Shown here piece after piece: positions 34,801 through 45,115 of a stretch of 64,000 nucleotides of DNA; positions within the stretch are counted from its first letter, which is position 1; every line of letters starts with the position of its first letter. The translations under genes and the position numbers were made by a program. The notes beneath the pieces are model-generated. The model was given only the letters and a program-made list of their open reading frames with translations, did no database searches and was not told the DNA's origin. This DNA comes from Membranipora membranacea (lineage: Eukaryota; Bryozoa; Gymnolaemata; Cheilostomatida; Membraniporidae), in assembly GCA_914767715.1 (NCBI GenBank), contig OU612067.1, positions 24,216,162-24,280,161 of the forward strand, written 5' to 3'.

Positions 34801-35533
34801 CCTCATGAGGTGAGTTAGAAGCAGATATATTTTTCGATCTGAGCGAAAAAAAGCGTGATACCCACCCTTGGTATTATTTTGAAAATTTCAAGTCAGCTTA
34901 ATTACCGCCCTATTAATCCGAGGATTCCAATATTCTGGATTCTGAATAAGGCCGATAAAAGCTTGAACTGGTTGGAGTTTGATAAAGATTCGAGAGAGTT
35001 TTAATTTTTGATGTTGCCGTATGGCATGTTTTTTTTTAGCAAAAGTGACCCTAATTAAAACGGACGCTGACGGAGAATGAAAAGCTGCAGAGGCAAACGG
35101 TTTGCTGATTCGAGATAAGCAGGAGTTGCTCCTCCTCATGAGGTGAGTTAGAAGCAAATCTATTTTTTGATCTGAGCGAAAAAAAAGCGTGATACCCACC
35201 CTTGGTATTATTTTGAAAGTTTCAAGTCAGCTTAATTACCGCCCTATTGATCCGAGGATTCCAATATTCTGGATTTTGAATAAGGCCGATAAGAGCTTGA
35301 ACTGGTTGGAGTTTGATAAAGATTCGAGAGAGTTTTAATTTTTGATGTTGCCGTATGGCATGTTTTTTTTTAGCAAAAGTCACCCTAATTAAAACGGACG
35401 CTGACGGAGAATGAAAAGCCACAGAGGTAAACGGTTCGCCGATTCGAGATAAGCAGGAGTTGCTTCTCCTCATGAGGTGAGTTAGAAGCAAATCTATTTT
35501 TTGATCTGAGCGAAAAAAAAGCGTGATACCCAC
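27861..35533. repeat. Higher-order repeat: 12-monomer period of 4003 bp
   Basis: About 3.67 kb (27861-31530) recurs at 31864-35533 in the same unit order with shared rare variants, including CACAGAGG/TTCGCCG, TTGGACTGG, ACCGACCC, AGTGAACC with CATACGG, GAAACAGATC, GCTTGATC and TTAATCACCG. Part of a third copy starts near 36200 and is interrupted by element 2, continuing at 40047. Confidence 0.87.
28817..28827. other. Paralogous empty site for element 2
   Basis: GC-AAA-TCTATT lies between a unit with CCTAATAAT, TTGGACTGG and CGTTTTGCT and a unit with ACCGACCC, AGTGAACC and CATACGG. Element 2 is flanked by these same two unit types, on its left and right. A second empty site of the same kind lies at 32820-32830. 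It therefore shows the pre-insertion sequence with three A. Confidence 0.75.
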
Positions 35534-37163
35534 CCTTGGTATTTTTTTGAAAAATTTCAAGTCAGCTTAATTACCGCCCTATTAATCCTAGGATTCCAAT
35601 ATTCTGGATTTTGAATAAGGCCGATAAGAGCTTGAACTGGTTGGAATTTGATAAAGATTCGAGAGAGTTTTAATTTTTGATGTTGCCGTATGGCATGTTT
35701 TTTTTTAGCAAAAGTGACCCTAATTAAAACGAACGCTGACGGAGAATGACAAGCCGCAGAGGCAAACGGTTTGCTGATTCGAGATAAGCAGGAGTTGCTC
35801 CTCCTCATGAGGTGAGTTAGAAGCAAATCTATTTTTTGATCTGAGCGAAAAAAAAGCGTGATACCCACCCTTGGTATTATTTTGAAAATTTCAAGTCAGC
35901 TTAATTACCGCCCTATTAATCCGAGGATTCCAATATTCTGGATTTTGAATAAGGCCGATAAGAGCTTGAACTGGTTGGAGTTTGATAAAGATTCGAGAGA
36001 GTTTTAATTTTTGATGTTGCCATATGGCATCTTTTTTTTTAGCAAAAGTGACCCTAATTAAAACGGACGCTGACGGAGAATGAAAAGCTGCAGAGGCAAA
36101 CGGTTTGCTGATTCGAGATAAGCAGGAGTTGCTCCTCCTCATGAGGTGAGTTAGAAGCAAATCTATTTTTTGATCTGAGCGAAAAAAAAGCGTGATACCC
36201 ACCCTTGGTATTATTTTGAAAGTTTCAAGTCAGCTTAATTACCGCCCTATTGATCCGAGGATTCCAATATTCTGGATTTTGAATAAGGCCGATAAGAGCT
36301 TGAACTGGTTGGAGTTTGATAAAGATTCGAGAGAGTTTTAATTTTTGATGTTGCCGTATGGCATGTTTTTTTTAGCAAAAGTGACCCTAATTAAAACGGA
36401 CGCTGACGGAGAATGAAAAGCCACAGAGGCAAACGGTTCGCCGATTCGAGATAAGCAGGAGTTGCTTCTCCTCATGAGGTGAGTTAGAAGCAAATCTATT
36501 TTTTGATCTGAGCGAAAAAAAAGCGTGATACCCATCCTTGGTATTTTTTTGAAAATTTCAAGTCAGCTTAATTACCGCCCTATTAATCCTAGGATTCCAA
36601 TATTCTGGATTTTGAATAAGGCCGATAAGAGCTTGAACTGGTTGGAGTTTGATAAAGATTCGAGAGAGTTTTAATTTTTGATGTTGCCGTATGGCATGTT
36701 TTTTTATAGCAAAAGTGACCCTAATTAAAACGGACGCTGACGGAGAATGAAAAGCCGCAGAGGCAAACGGTTTGCTGATTCTAGATAAGCAGGAGTTGCT
36801 CCTCCTCATGAGGTGAGTTAAAAGCAAATCTATTTTTTGATCTGAGCGAAAAAAAAGCGTGATACCCACCCTTGGTATTATTTTGAAAATTTCAAGTCAG
36901 CTTAATTACCGCCCTAATAATCCGAGGATTCAAATATTCTGGATTTTGAATAAGGCCGATAAGAGCTTGGACTGGTTGGAGTTTGATAAAGATTCGAGAG
37001 AGTTTTAATTTTTGATGTTGCCGTATGGCATGTTTTTTTTTAGCAAAAGTGACCCTAATTAAAACGGACGCTGACGGAGAATGAAAAGCCGCAGAGGCAA
37101 ACGTTTTGCTGATTCGAGATAAGCAGGAGTTGCTCCTCCTCATGAGGTGAGTTAGAAGCAAAA

Positions 37164-37396
37164 TCAAACTTTCCTAAAGTTGTTTTTTAGACTGAAATTA
37201 ATCCAAAACAAATGCTCAAGTATCTCAGCGCAGCTCCAATAGTTAGAGTCGTCTGGCCCTTCCAACAAGCCCCGACAACTCCAACGTGTTTTATAAAGTA
37301 CTGATCTGACATCAAGGAAGTCATGTGATCACTTTGTATTGAATTGTGGGAGACTTAAACTCATCAATCCTTTGGTTGCTAGCCTTGAGACTGTGA
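37164..37396 (+). repeat. Split direct repeat A1 of element 2
   Basis: A 233-bp copy matching A2 of the same element (38981-39213) by eye. It differs from both element 1 copies at three positions (GGCCCTTCC, GACATCAAGG, TTTGTATTG). Its right edge again marks a deletion breakpoint. Confidence 0.9.
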
Positions 37397-37481
37397 ACTT
37401 TTTTACGCCAGCAACACCGAATACAAAATCCCTGTCCATCTAACCCCAGCCTGCATAAAGTCACAGAAGCTGCTACACTAA
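37397..37481 (+). pseudogene. Residual 3' end of RT-RNase H in element 2
   Basis: The sequence from TTTACGCCAGC to TAA 37479-37481 matches the last ~80 bp of the RT-RH ORF of element 1 (from about 4500). All catalytic motifs are gone. The left breakpoint falls a few bases past GAGACTGTGA of A1, within a T-run. The stop codon is in frame with the following YR, as in element 1. Confidence 0.8.
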
Positions 37482-37493
37482 AAAACCTTTCTT

Positions 37494-38384
37494 TTGTCAG
37501 GCTTGCAAGAACTTCAGGCTACAGCTGATAACTTGATACACAACTCAGTCGCGCCCACCACAAGAAGATCGTACAGCTTGGCAGTTAAAGGCCTATCAGA
37601 CTTCTGTAAAGAGCACAAAATAAAAGATAAGTTTTCCGCTAAAACTATAGAACTTTACGTTGCTCACCTTGCTAAGAAAGGCATGAAGGCCAGTACAATT
37701 CGATCTGCGTTGTCTGCAGTCCGTCATCATTGCAATTCTAACTATATCGAAATTAGCTTTGACACCCCTAGGCTACAGTTACTGTTGAAGGGTGTGCGCC
37801 GCAGAAATGATTCAATAGCTATCAGGCCAAACCATGTGGTAAAGGTCAGACAACTCCAAAAAATATGTAACTCTGCAGATAAGTTATTCAGCCCTCAACA
37901 GGCACTCATGATAAAAGCTATGTTTGCATTGTCATTCTTTGCATTGTTACGCCCATCGGAGGTTTATCATACTAGTACCACTCCAGAACATCAACTAAGG
38001 AGATCGTCTATCCGAGTAAGACAAAAAAAGATTAAAATAACTTTCTCATCATTCAAGCACTCCTCAGGTAGTACTACAATAACAGTAGAAAGGAAGCTCT
38101 TTTTGGATATTTGCCCGGTCCTACTGTTGCAATCATACTTGTCGGCCAATTCAGGCATCGCACAGCAGGAAGGGAGCATTGTTTTATTCCATTGTTCACG
38201 CGCTGAGGCCCATTCTTGGCTACAACGGTGTGTGGCCGACGCTGGAATCAAGTCCAGACTAACCTTACATTCATTTCGCCGAGGGGGGGCAACTTGGTAT
38301 GCCGGCCAAGGTTTAACCGATGCCAAACTCAAAGCTTTCGGCCGCTGGAAATCCAATGCGTATCTTGTCTATGTTAAGCCCTAA
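37494..38384 (+). CDS. Tyrosine recombinase of element 2
   Basis: Counted from TTG 37494, 296 residues with no stop or frameshift. It differs from the copy in element 1 at four residues: P2S, T44K, A157V and G292V. The likely catalytic residues R153, H259, R262, W285 and Y293 are retained; G292V is next to the nucleophile and its effect is unknown. A few synonymous changes are also seen. As in element 1, the TAA at 37479-37481 lies in frame 15 bp upstream, and an acceptor-like CTTTCTTTTGTCAG ends at 37500. The remaining element cannot reverse transcribe itself, so any mobilisation would need RT in trans. Confidence 0.87.
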   Translation: MSGLQELQATADNLIHNSVAPTTRRSYSLAVKGLSDFCKEHKIKDKFSAKTIELYVAHLAKKGMKASTIRSALSAVRHHCNSNYIEISFDTPRLQLLLKGVRRRNDSIAIRPNHVVKVRQLQKICNSADKLFSPQQALMIKAMFALSFFALLRPSEVYHTSTTPEHQLRRSSIRVRQKKIKITFSSFKHSSGSTTITVERKLFLDICPVLLLQSYLSANSGIAQQEGSIVLFHCSRAEAHSWLQRCVADAGIKSRLTLHSFRRGGATWYAGQGLTDAKLKAFGRWKSNAYLVYVKP

Positions 38385-38458
38385 TTGTGGCGAAAATCAG
38401 AGTACGCAATATTGGTGATAATGCGTTCTCAGATTTTTGGCATCTGATTTTCGCACAA
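38385..38458 (+). other. Post-YR inverted repeat in element 2
   Basis: The arms at 38385-38401 and 38443-38458 are identical to those of element 1. The loop between the inner ACGCA and TGCGT has changed by small substitutions and one inserted base. Confidence 0.7.
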
Positions 38459-38702
38459 TGACTAAAAAACCTTTAGTTCTAACATGCTCTTATTGTAATA
38501 TATTTTAGTTCGCTAAGAATAAAACCAGAGGAAAGAGTGAGCGGTCCTAATCATCACTCTTTCCGAACAACAGAAGGGATATACGCTTCTCATCACAAGA
38601 AAATGTCGGTAATTCTATCTGATCAACTTTTAATACCGTTGCTCGTACTCAGATCCGCTGGGATTTGTAGAATTCTCAAAATGGAGAATAGTTAATGCCT
38701 TG
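38459..38702 (+). other. 3' non-coding stretch of element 2 including the GGTCCTAATCA hairpin
   Basis: Matches 5557-5800 of element 1. It contains ACTAAAAAACCTTT near the start and the perfect 11-bp hairpin 38530-38564 with the conserved loop. No gene. Confidence 0.6.
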
Positions 38703-38973
38703 TATGGCTTCAAAAGAAGATCTCGAAAAGAGGTCAATGCCTTGTATGGCTTCAAAAGAAGATCTCCAAAAGAGGTCAATGATTTAACCCAAAGCGGTTG
38801 TCTTTTTGTGGCATTCTTGAATTGCCTTGCTTATTTGTAATGTGGTATATACTTGCGAATGTTTATTTATACCTTGTACTTATACTATGAGTCATTGGTG
38901 TGCTTTGGTGATACTTGAACCAATAAACATAGTCTTCATTATAAACTTCACAAACAGGATTGATTGATGAATT
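38703..38973 (+). repeat. Split direct repeat B1 of element 2, with a 30-bp deletion
   Basis: 271 bp against 301 bp for the other B copies. The missing 30 bp lie near 38824 between short TTG repeats. The remainder matches B2 of the same element, including the shared GATCTCC variant. AATAAA is at 38922-38927. Confidence 0.85.
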
Positions 38974-38980
38974 AAAAAAA

Positions 38981-39213
38981 TCAAACTTTCCTAAAGTTGT
39001 TTTTTAGACTGAAATTAATCCAAAACAAATGCTCAAGTATCTCAGCGCAGCTCCAATAGTTAGAGTCGTCTGGCCCTTCCAACAAGCCCCGACAACTCCA
39101 ACGTGTTTTATAAAGTACTGATCTGACATCAAGGAAGTCATGTGATCACTTTGTATTGAATTGTGGGAGACTTAAACTCATCAATCCTTTGGTTGCTAGC
39201 CTTGAGACTGTGA
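38981..39213 (+). repeat. Split direct repeat A2 of element 2
   Basis: 233 bp, matching A1 of the same element and carrying the same three differences from element 1. It follows B1 after seven A. Confidence 0.9.
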
Positions 39214-39398
39214 ACTACCCACCACCACCCCTTCCTTACCTCCGTCATTACTGGGTTGCTCTCGTTATTCCTTTCTGGTTTCAGATCTAAGAACTAAGCC
39301 AGAGTAATTAGTGAGCTCCCAACTACACGTTCGGTCAACAAGTGTCAGCTCAAGAAAATACTGGCATCTTATAGTCTTATAGTCAAACCTCAAAATGG
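39214..39398 (+). other. Spacer between A2 and the minisatellite of element 2
   Basis: Counterpart of 6342-6524, with small changes (for example near 39253 and 39375). No gene recognised. Confidence 0.5.
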
Positions 39399-39815
39399 AA
39401 AGAAGATCTCGAGAAGAGGTCAATGCCTTACGTGGCTCCTAAGAAGTTCTCGAAAAGAGGTCAATGCCTTGTATGGCTAAAATAATAAAAAGATCTCGAA
39501 AAGAGGTCAATGCCTTGTATGGCTAAAAAAATAAAAAGATCTCGAAAAGAGGTCAATGCCTTGTATGGCTAAAAAAATAAAAAGATCTCGAAAAGAGGTC
39601 AATGCCTTGTGTGGCTCCTAAGAAGATCTCGAAAAGAGGTCAATGCCTTGTATGGCTAAATAAAATAAAAAGATCTCGAAAAGAGATCAATGCCTTGTAT
39701 GGCTTCAAAAGAAGATCTCGAAAAGAGGTCAATGCCTTGTATGGCTTCAAAAGAAGATCTCGAAAAGAGGTCAATGCCTTGTATGGCTTCAAAAGAAGAT
39801 CTCCAAAAGAGGTCA
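39399..39815 (+). repeat. Hairpin-forming minisatellite of element 2 (10 units)
   Basis: Ten units of the same 40-47 bp repeat as at 6525-6900. One more unit of the CTTCAAAAG type is present. The last unit has GATCTCC, shared with B1 of this element; the change affects the loop, not the stem. The second unit has GTTCTC, which weakens its stem. Confidence 0.85.
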
Positions 39816-40040
39816 ATGATTTAACCCAAAGCGGTTGTCTTTTTGTGGCATTCTTGAATTGGCATAACCTGATTAAGAGGGTTGCCACTTGCCTTGCTTA
39901 TTTGTAATGTGGTATATACTTGCGAATGTTTATTTATACCTTGTACTTATACTATGAGTCATTGGTGTGCTTTGGTGATACTTGAACCAATAAACATAGT
40001 CTTCATTATAAACTTCACAAACAGGATTGATTGATGAATT
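39740..40040 (+). repeat. Split direct repeat B2, 3' end of element 2
   Basis: 301 bp ending GATTGATGAATT and followed by six A and satellite sequence TCTATT. It overlaps the last minisatellite units. AATAAA is at 39989-39994. Confidence 0.88.
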
Positions 40041-43024
40041 AAAAAATCTATTTTTTGATCTGAGCGAAAAAAAAGCGTGATACCGAACCTTGGTATTATT
40101 TTGAAAATTTCAAGTCAGCTTAATTACCGCCCTATTAATCCGAGGATTCCAATATTCTGGATTTTGAATAAGGACGATAAGAGCTTGAACTGGTTGGAGT
40201 TTGATAAAGATTCGAGAGAGTTTTAATTTTTGATGTTGCCGTATGGCATGTTTTATTTTAGCAAAAGTGAACCTAATTAAAACGGACGCTGACGGAGAAT
40301 GAAAAGCCGCAGAGGCATACGGTTTGCTGATTCGAGATAAGCAGGAGTTGCTCCTCCTCATGAGGTGAGTTAGAAGCAAATCTATTTTTTGATCTGAGCG
40401 AAAAAAAAGCGTGATACCCACCCTTGGTATTATTTTGAAAATTTCAAGTCAGCTTAATTACCGCCCTATTAATCCGAGGATTCCAATATTCTGGATTCTG
40501 AATAAGGCCGATAAGAGCTTGAACTGGTTTGAGTTTGATAAAGATTCGAGAGAGTTTTAATTTTTGATGTTGCCGTATGGCATGTTTTTTTTTAGCAAAA
40601 GTGACCCTAATTAAAACGGACGCTGACGGAGAATGAAAAGCCGCAGAGGCAAACGGTTTGCTGATTCGAGATAAGCAGGAGTTGCTCCTCCTCATGAGGT
40701 GAGTTAGAAACAGATCTATTTTTTGATCTGAGCGAAAAAAAGCGTGATACCCACCCTTGGTATTATTTTGAAAATTTCAAGTCAGCTTAATTACCGCCCT
40801 ATTAATCCGAGGATTCCAATATTCTGGATTCTGAATAAGGCCGATAAGAGCTTGATCTGGTTGGAGTTTGATAAAGATTCGAGAGAGTTTTAATTTGTGA
40901 TGTTGCCGTATGGCATGTTTTTTTTTAGCAAAAGTGACCCTAATTAAAACGGACGCTGACGGAGAATGAAAAGCCGCAGAGGCAAACGGTTTGCTGATTC
41001 GAGATAAGCAGGAGTTGCTCCTCCTCATGAGGTGAGTTAGAAGCAGATATATTTTTTGATCTGAGCGAAAAAAAGCGTGATACCCACCCTTGGTATTATT
41101 TTGAAAATTTCAAGTCAGCTTAATTACCGCCCTATTAATCCGAGGATTCCAATATTCTGGATTCTGAATAAGGCCGATAAGAGCTTGAACTGGTTGGAGT
41201 TTGATAAAGATTCGAGAGAGTTTTAATTTTTGATGTTGCCGTATGGCATGTTTTTTTTTAGCAAAAGTGACCCTAATTAAAACGGACGCTGACGGAGAAT
41301 GAAAAGCTGCAGAGGCAAACGGTTTGCTGATTCGAGATAAGCAGGAGTTGCTCCTCCTCATGAGGTGAGTTAGAAGCAAATCTATTTTTTGATCTGAGCG
41401 AAAAAAAAGCGTGATACCCACCCTTGGTATTATTTTGAAAATTTCAAGTCAGCTTAATTACCGCCCTATTAATCCGAGGATTCCAATATTCTGGATTCTG
41501 AATAAGGCCGATAAGAGCTTGAACTGGTTTGAGTTTGATAAAGATTCGAGAGAGTTTTAATTTTTGATGTTGCCGTATGGCATGTTTTTTTTTAGCAAAA
41601 GTGACCCTAATTAAAACGGACGCTGACGGAGAATGAAAAGCCGCAGAGGCAAACGGTTTGCTGATTCGAGATAAGCAGGAGTTGCTCCTCCTCATGAGGT
41701 GAGTTAGAAACAGATCTATTTTTTGATCTGAGCGAAAAAAACGTGATACCCACCCTTGGTATTATTTTGAAAATTTCAAGTCAGCTTAATCACCGCCCTA
41801 TTAATCCGAGGATTCCAATATTCTGGATTCTGAATAAGGCCGATAAGAGCTTGATCTGGTTGGAGTTTGATAAAGATTCAAGAGAGTTTTAATTTGTGAT
41901 GTTGCCGTATGGCATGTTTTTTTTTAGCAAAAGTGACCCTAATTAAAACGGACGCTGACGGAGAATGAAAAGCCGCAGAGGCAAACGGTTTGCCGATTCG
42001 AGATAAGCAGGAGTTGCTCCTCCTCATGAGGTGAGTTAGAAGCAGATATATTTTTTGATCTGAGCGAAAAAAAGCGTGATACCCACCCTTGGTATTACTT
42101 TGAAAATTTCAAGTCAGCTTAATTACCGCCCTATTAATCCGAGGATTCCAATATTCTGGATTCTGAATAAGGCCGATAAAAGCTTGAACTGGTTGAAGTT
42201 TGATAAAGATTCGAGAGAGTTTTAATTTTTGATGTTGCCGTATGGCATGTTTTTTTTTAGCAAAAGTGACCCTAATTAAAACGGACGCTGACGGAGAATG
42301 AAAAGCTGCAGAGGCAAACGGTTTGCTGATTCGAGATAAGCAGGAGTTGCTCCTCCTCATGAGGTGAGTTAGAAGCAAATCTATTTTTTGATCTGAGCGA
42401 AAAAAAAGCGTGATACCCACCCTTGGTATTATTTTGAAAGTTTCAAGTCAGCTTAATTACCGCCCTATTGATCCGAGGATTCCAATATTCTGGATTTTGA
42501 ATAAGGCCGATAAGAGCTTGAACTGGTTGGAGTTTGATAAAGATTCGAGAGAGTTTTAATTTTTGATGTTGCCGTATGGCATGTTTTTTTTTAGCAAAAG
42601 TGACCCTAATTAAAACGGACGCTGACGGAGAATGAAAAGCCACAGAGGCAAACGGTTCGCCGATTCGAGATAAGCAGGAGTTGCTTCTCCTCATGAGGTG
42701 AGTTAGAAGCAAATCTATTTTTTGATCTGAGCGAAAAAAAAGCGTGATACCCACCCTTGGTATTTTTTTGAAAAATTTCAAGTCAGCTTAATTACCGCCC
42801 TATTAATCCTAGGATTCCAATATTCTGGATTTTGAGTAAGGCCGATAAGAGCTTGAACTGGTTGGAGTTTGATAAAGATTCGAGAGAGTTTTAATTTTTG
42901 ATGTTGCTGTATGGCATGTTTTTTTTTTAGCAAAAGTGACCCTTATTAAAACGGACGCTGACGGAGAATGAAAAGCCGCAGAGGCAAACGGTTTGCTGAT
43001 TCGAGATAAGCAGGAGTTGCTCCT

Positions 43025-45115
43025 CCTCATGAGGTGAGTTAGAAACAGATCTATTTTTTGATCTGAGCGAAAAAAAGCGTGATACCCACCCTTGGTATTA
43101 TTTTGAAAATTTCAAGTCAGCTTAATTACCGCCCTATTAATCAGAGGATTCCAATATTCTGGATTCTGAATAAGGCCGATAAGGGCTTGATCTGGTTGGA
43201 GTTTGATAAAGATTCGAGAGAGTTTTAATTTGTGATGTTGCCGTATGGCATGTTTTTTTTTAGCAAAAGTGACCCTAATTAAAACGGACGCTGACGGAGA
43301 ATGAAAAGCCGCAGAGGCAAACGGTTTGCTGATTCGAGATAAGCAGGAGTTGCTCCTCCTCATGAGGTGAGTTAGAAGCAGATATATTTTTTGATCTGAG
43401 CGAAAAAAAGCGTGATACCCACCCTTGGTATTATTTTGAAAATTTCAAGTCAGCTTAATTACCGCCCTATTAATCCGAGGATTCCAATATTCTGGATTCT
43501 GAATAAGGCCGATAAGAGCTTGAACTGGTTGGAGTTTGATAAAGATTCGAGAGAGTTTTAATTTTTGATGTTGCCGTATGGCATGTTTTTTTTTAGCAAA
43601 AGTGACCCTAATTAAAACGGACGCTGACGGAGAATGAAAAGCTGCAGAGGCAAACGGTTTGCTGATTCGAGATAAGCAGGAGTTGCTCCTCCTCATGAGG
43701 TGAGTTAGAAGCAAATCTATTTTTTGATCTGAGCGAAAAAAAAGCGTGATACCCACCCTTGGTATTATTTAGAAAATTTCAAGTCAGCTTAATTACCGCC
43801 CTATTAATCCGAGGATTCCAATATTCTGGATTCTGAATAAGGCCGATAAGAGCTTGAACTGGTTTGAGTTTGATAAAGATTCGAGAGAGTTTTAATTTTT
43901 GATGTTGCCGTATGGCATGTTTTTTTTTAGCAAAAGTGACCCTAATTAAAACGGACGCTGACGGAGAATGAAAAGCCGCAGAGGCAAACGGTTTGCTGAT
44001 TCGAGATAAGCAGGAGTTGCTCCTCCTCATGAGGTGAGTTAGAAACAGATCTATTTTTTGATCTGAGCGAAAAAAACGTGATACCCACCCTTGGTATTAT
44101 TTTGAAAATTTCAAGTCAGCTTAATCACCGCCCTATTAATCCGAGGATTCCAATATTCTGGATTCTGAATAAGGCCGATAAGAGCTTGATCTGGTTGGAG
44201 TTTGATAAAGATTCAAGAGAGTTTTAATTTGTGATGTTGCCGTATGGCATGTTTTTTTTTAGCAAAAGTGACCCTAATTAAAACGGACGCTGACGGAGAA
44301 TGAAAAGCCGCAGAGGCAAACGGTTTGCTGATTCGAGATAAGCAGGAGTTGCTCCTCCTCATGAGGTGAGTTAGAAGCAGATATATTTTTTGATCTGAGC
44401 GAAAAAAAGCGTGATACCCACCCTTGGTATTACTTTGAAAATTTCAAGTCAGCTTAATTACCGCCCTATTAATCCGAGGATTCCAATATTCTGGATTCTG
44501 AATAAGGCCGATAAAAGCTTGAACTGGTTGAAGTTTGATAAAGATTCGAGAGAGTTTTAATTTTTGATGTTGCCGTATGGCATGTTTTTTTTTAGCAAAA
44601 GTGACCCTAATTAAAACGGACGCTGACGGAGAATGAAAAGCTGCAGAGGCAAACGGTTTGCTGATTCGAGATAAGCAGGAGTTGCTCCTCCTCATGAGGT
44701 GAGTTAGAAGCAAATCTATTTTTTGATCTGAGCGAAAAAAAAGCGTGATACCCACCCTTGGTATTATTTTGAAAGTTTCAAGTCAGCTTAATTACCGCCC
44801 TATTGATCCGAGGATTCCAATATTCTGGATTTTGAATAAGGCCGATAAGAGCTTGAACTGGTTGGAGTTTGATAAAGATTCGAGAGAGTTTTAATTTTTG
44901 ATGTTGCCGTATGGCATGTTTTTTTTTAGCAAAAGTGACCCTAATTAAAACGGACGCTGACGGAGAATGAAAAGCCACAGAGGCAAACGGTTCGCCGATT
45001 CGAGATAAGCAGGAGTTGCTTCTCCTCATGAGGTGAGTTAGAAGCAAATCTATTTTTTGATCTGAGCGAAAAAAAAGCGTGATACCCACCCTTGGTATTT
45101 TTTTGAAAAATTTCA
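43025..45115. repeat. Higher-order repeat: seven-monomer copy, 2335-bp shift from 40690
   Basis: Shares with about 40690-42780 the rare variants GAGCGAAAAAAACG (short run), TTAATCACCG, GATTCAAGAG, GTATTACTTTG and GGTTGAAGTTTG in the same order. Confidence 0.8.

Larger units (their letters stand above)
7131..37160. repeat. Satellite array, block 2 (about 90 monomers)
   Basis: Continuous head-to-tail monomers of 333-337 bp, all in the orientation of block 1. The block resumes exactly where block 1 was interrupted, in GCAAA|TCTATT. Diagnostic variants mark monomer subtypes: CATACGG or CAAACGG, CCTAGG or CCGAGG, TTCTGAATAAGG or TTTTGAATAAGG, GCCATATGGCATC, CACAGAGG with TTCGCCG, and CCTAATAAT with TTGGACTGG. 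Subtypes recur in ordered blocks, listed separately. No non-satellite sequence or host gene is seen inside. Confidence 0.97.
37161..40046 (+). mobile_element. Element 2: internally deleted relative of element 1, retaining YR and split repeats
   Basis: Order: A1 (37164-37396), RT tail (37397-37481), YR (37494-38384), hairpins, B1 (38703-38973), A2 (38981-39213), spacer, minisatellite, B2 (39740-40040). Everything from the end of A1 to the last ~28 codons of RT-RH is missing, so it cannot supply reverse transcriptase. Junction A-runs are the same as in element 1: four at left, seven at B1/A2, six at right. The two elements are about 1% divergent in YR by eye. Its A1 and A2 share three substitutions against element 1, and its B1 and B2 share others (GATCTCC, ACTTGCGAATG), supporting a separate replication event rather than a copy of locus 1. 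Confidence 0.87.
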
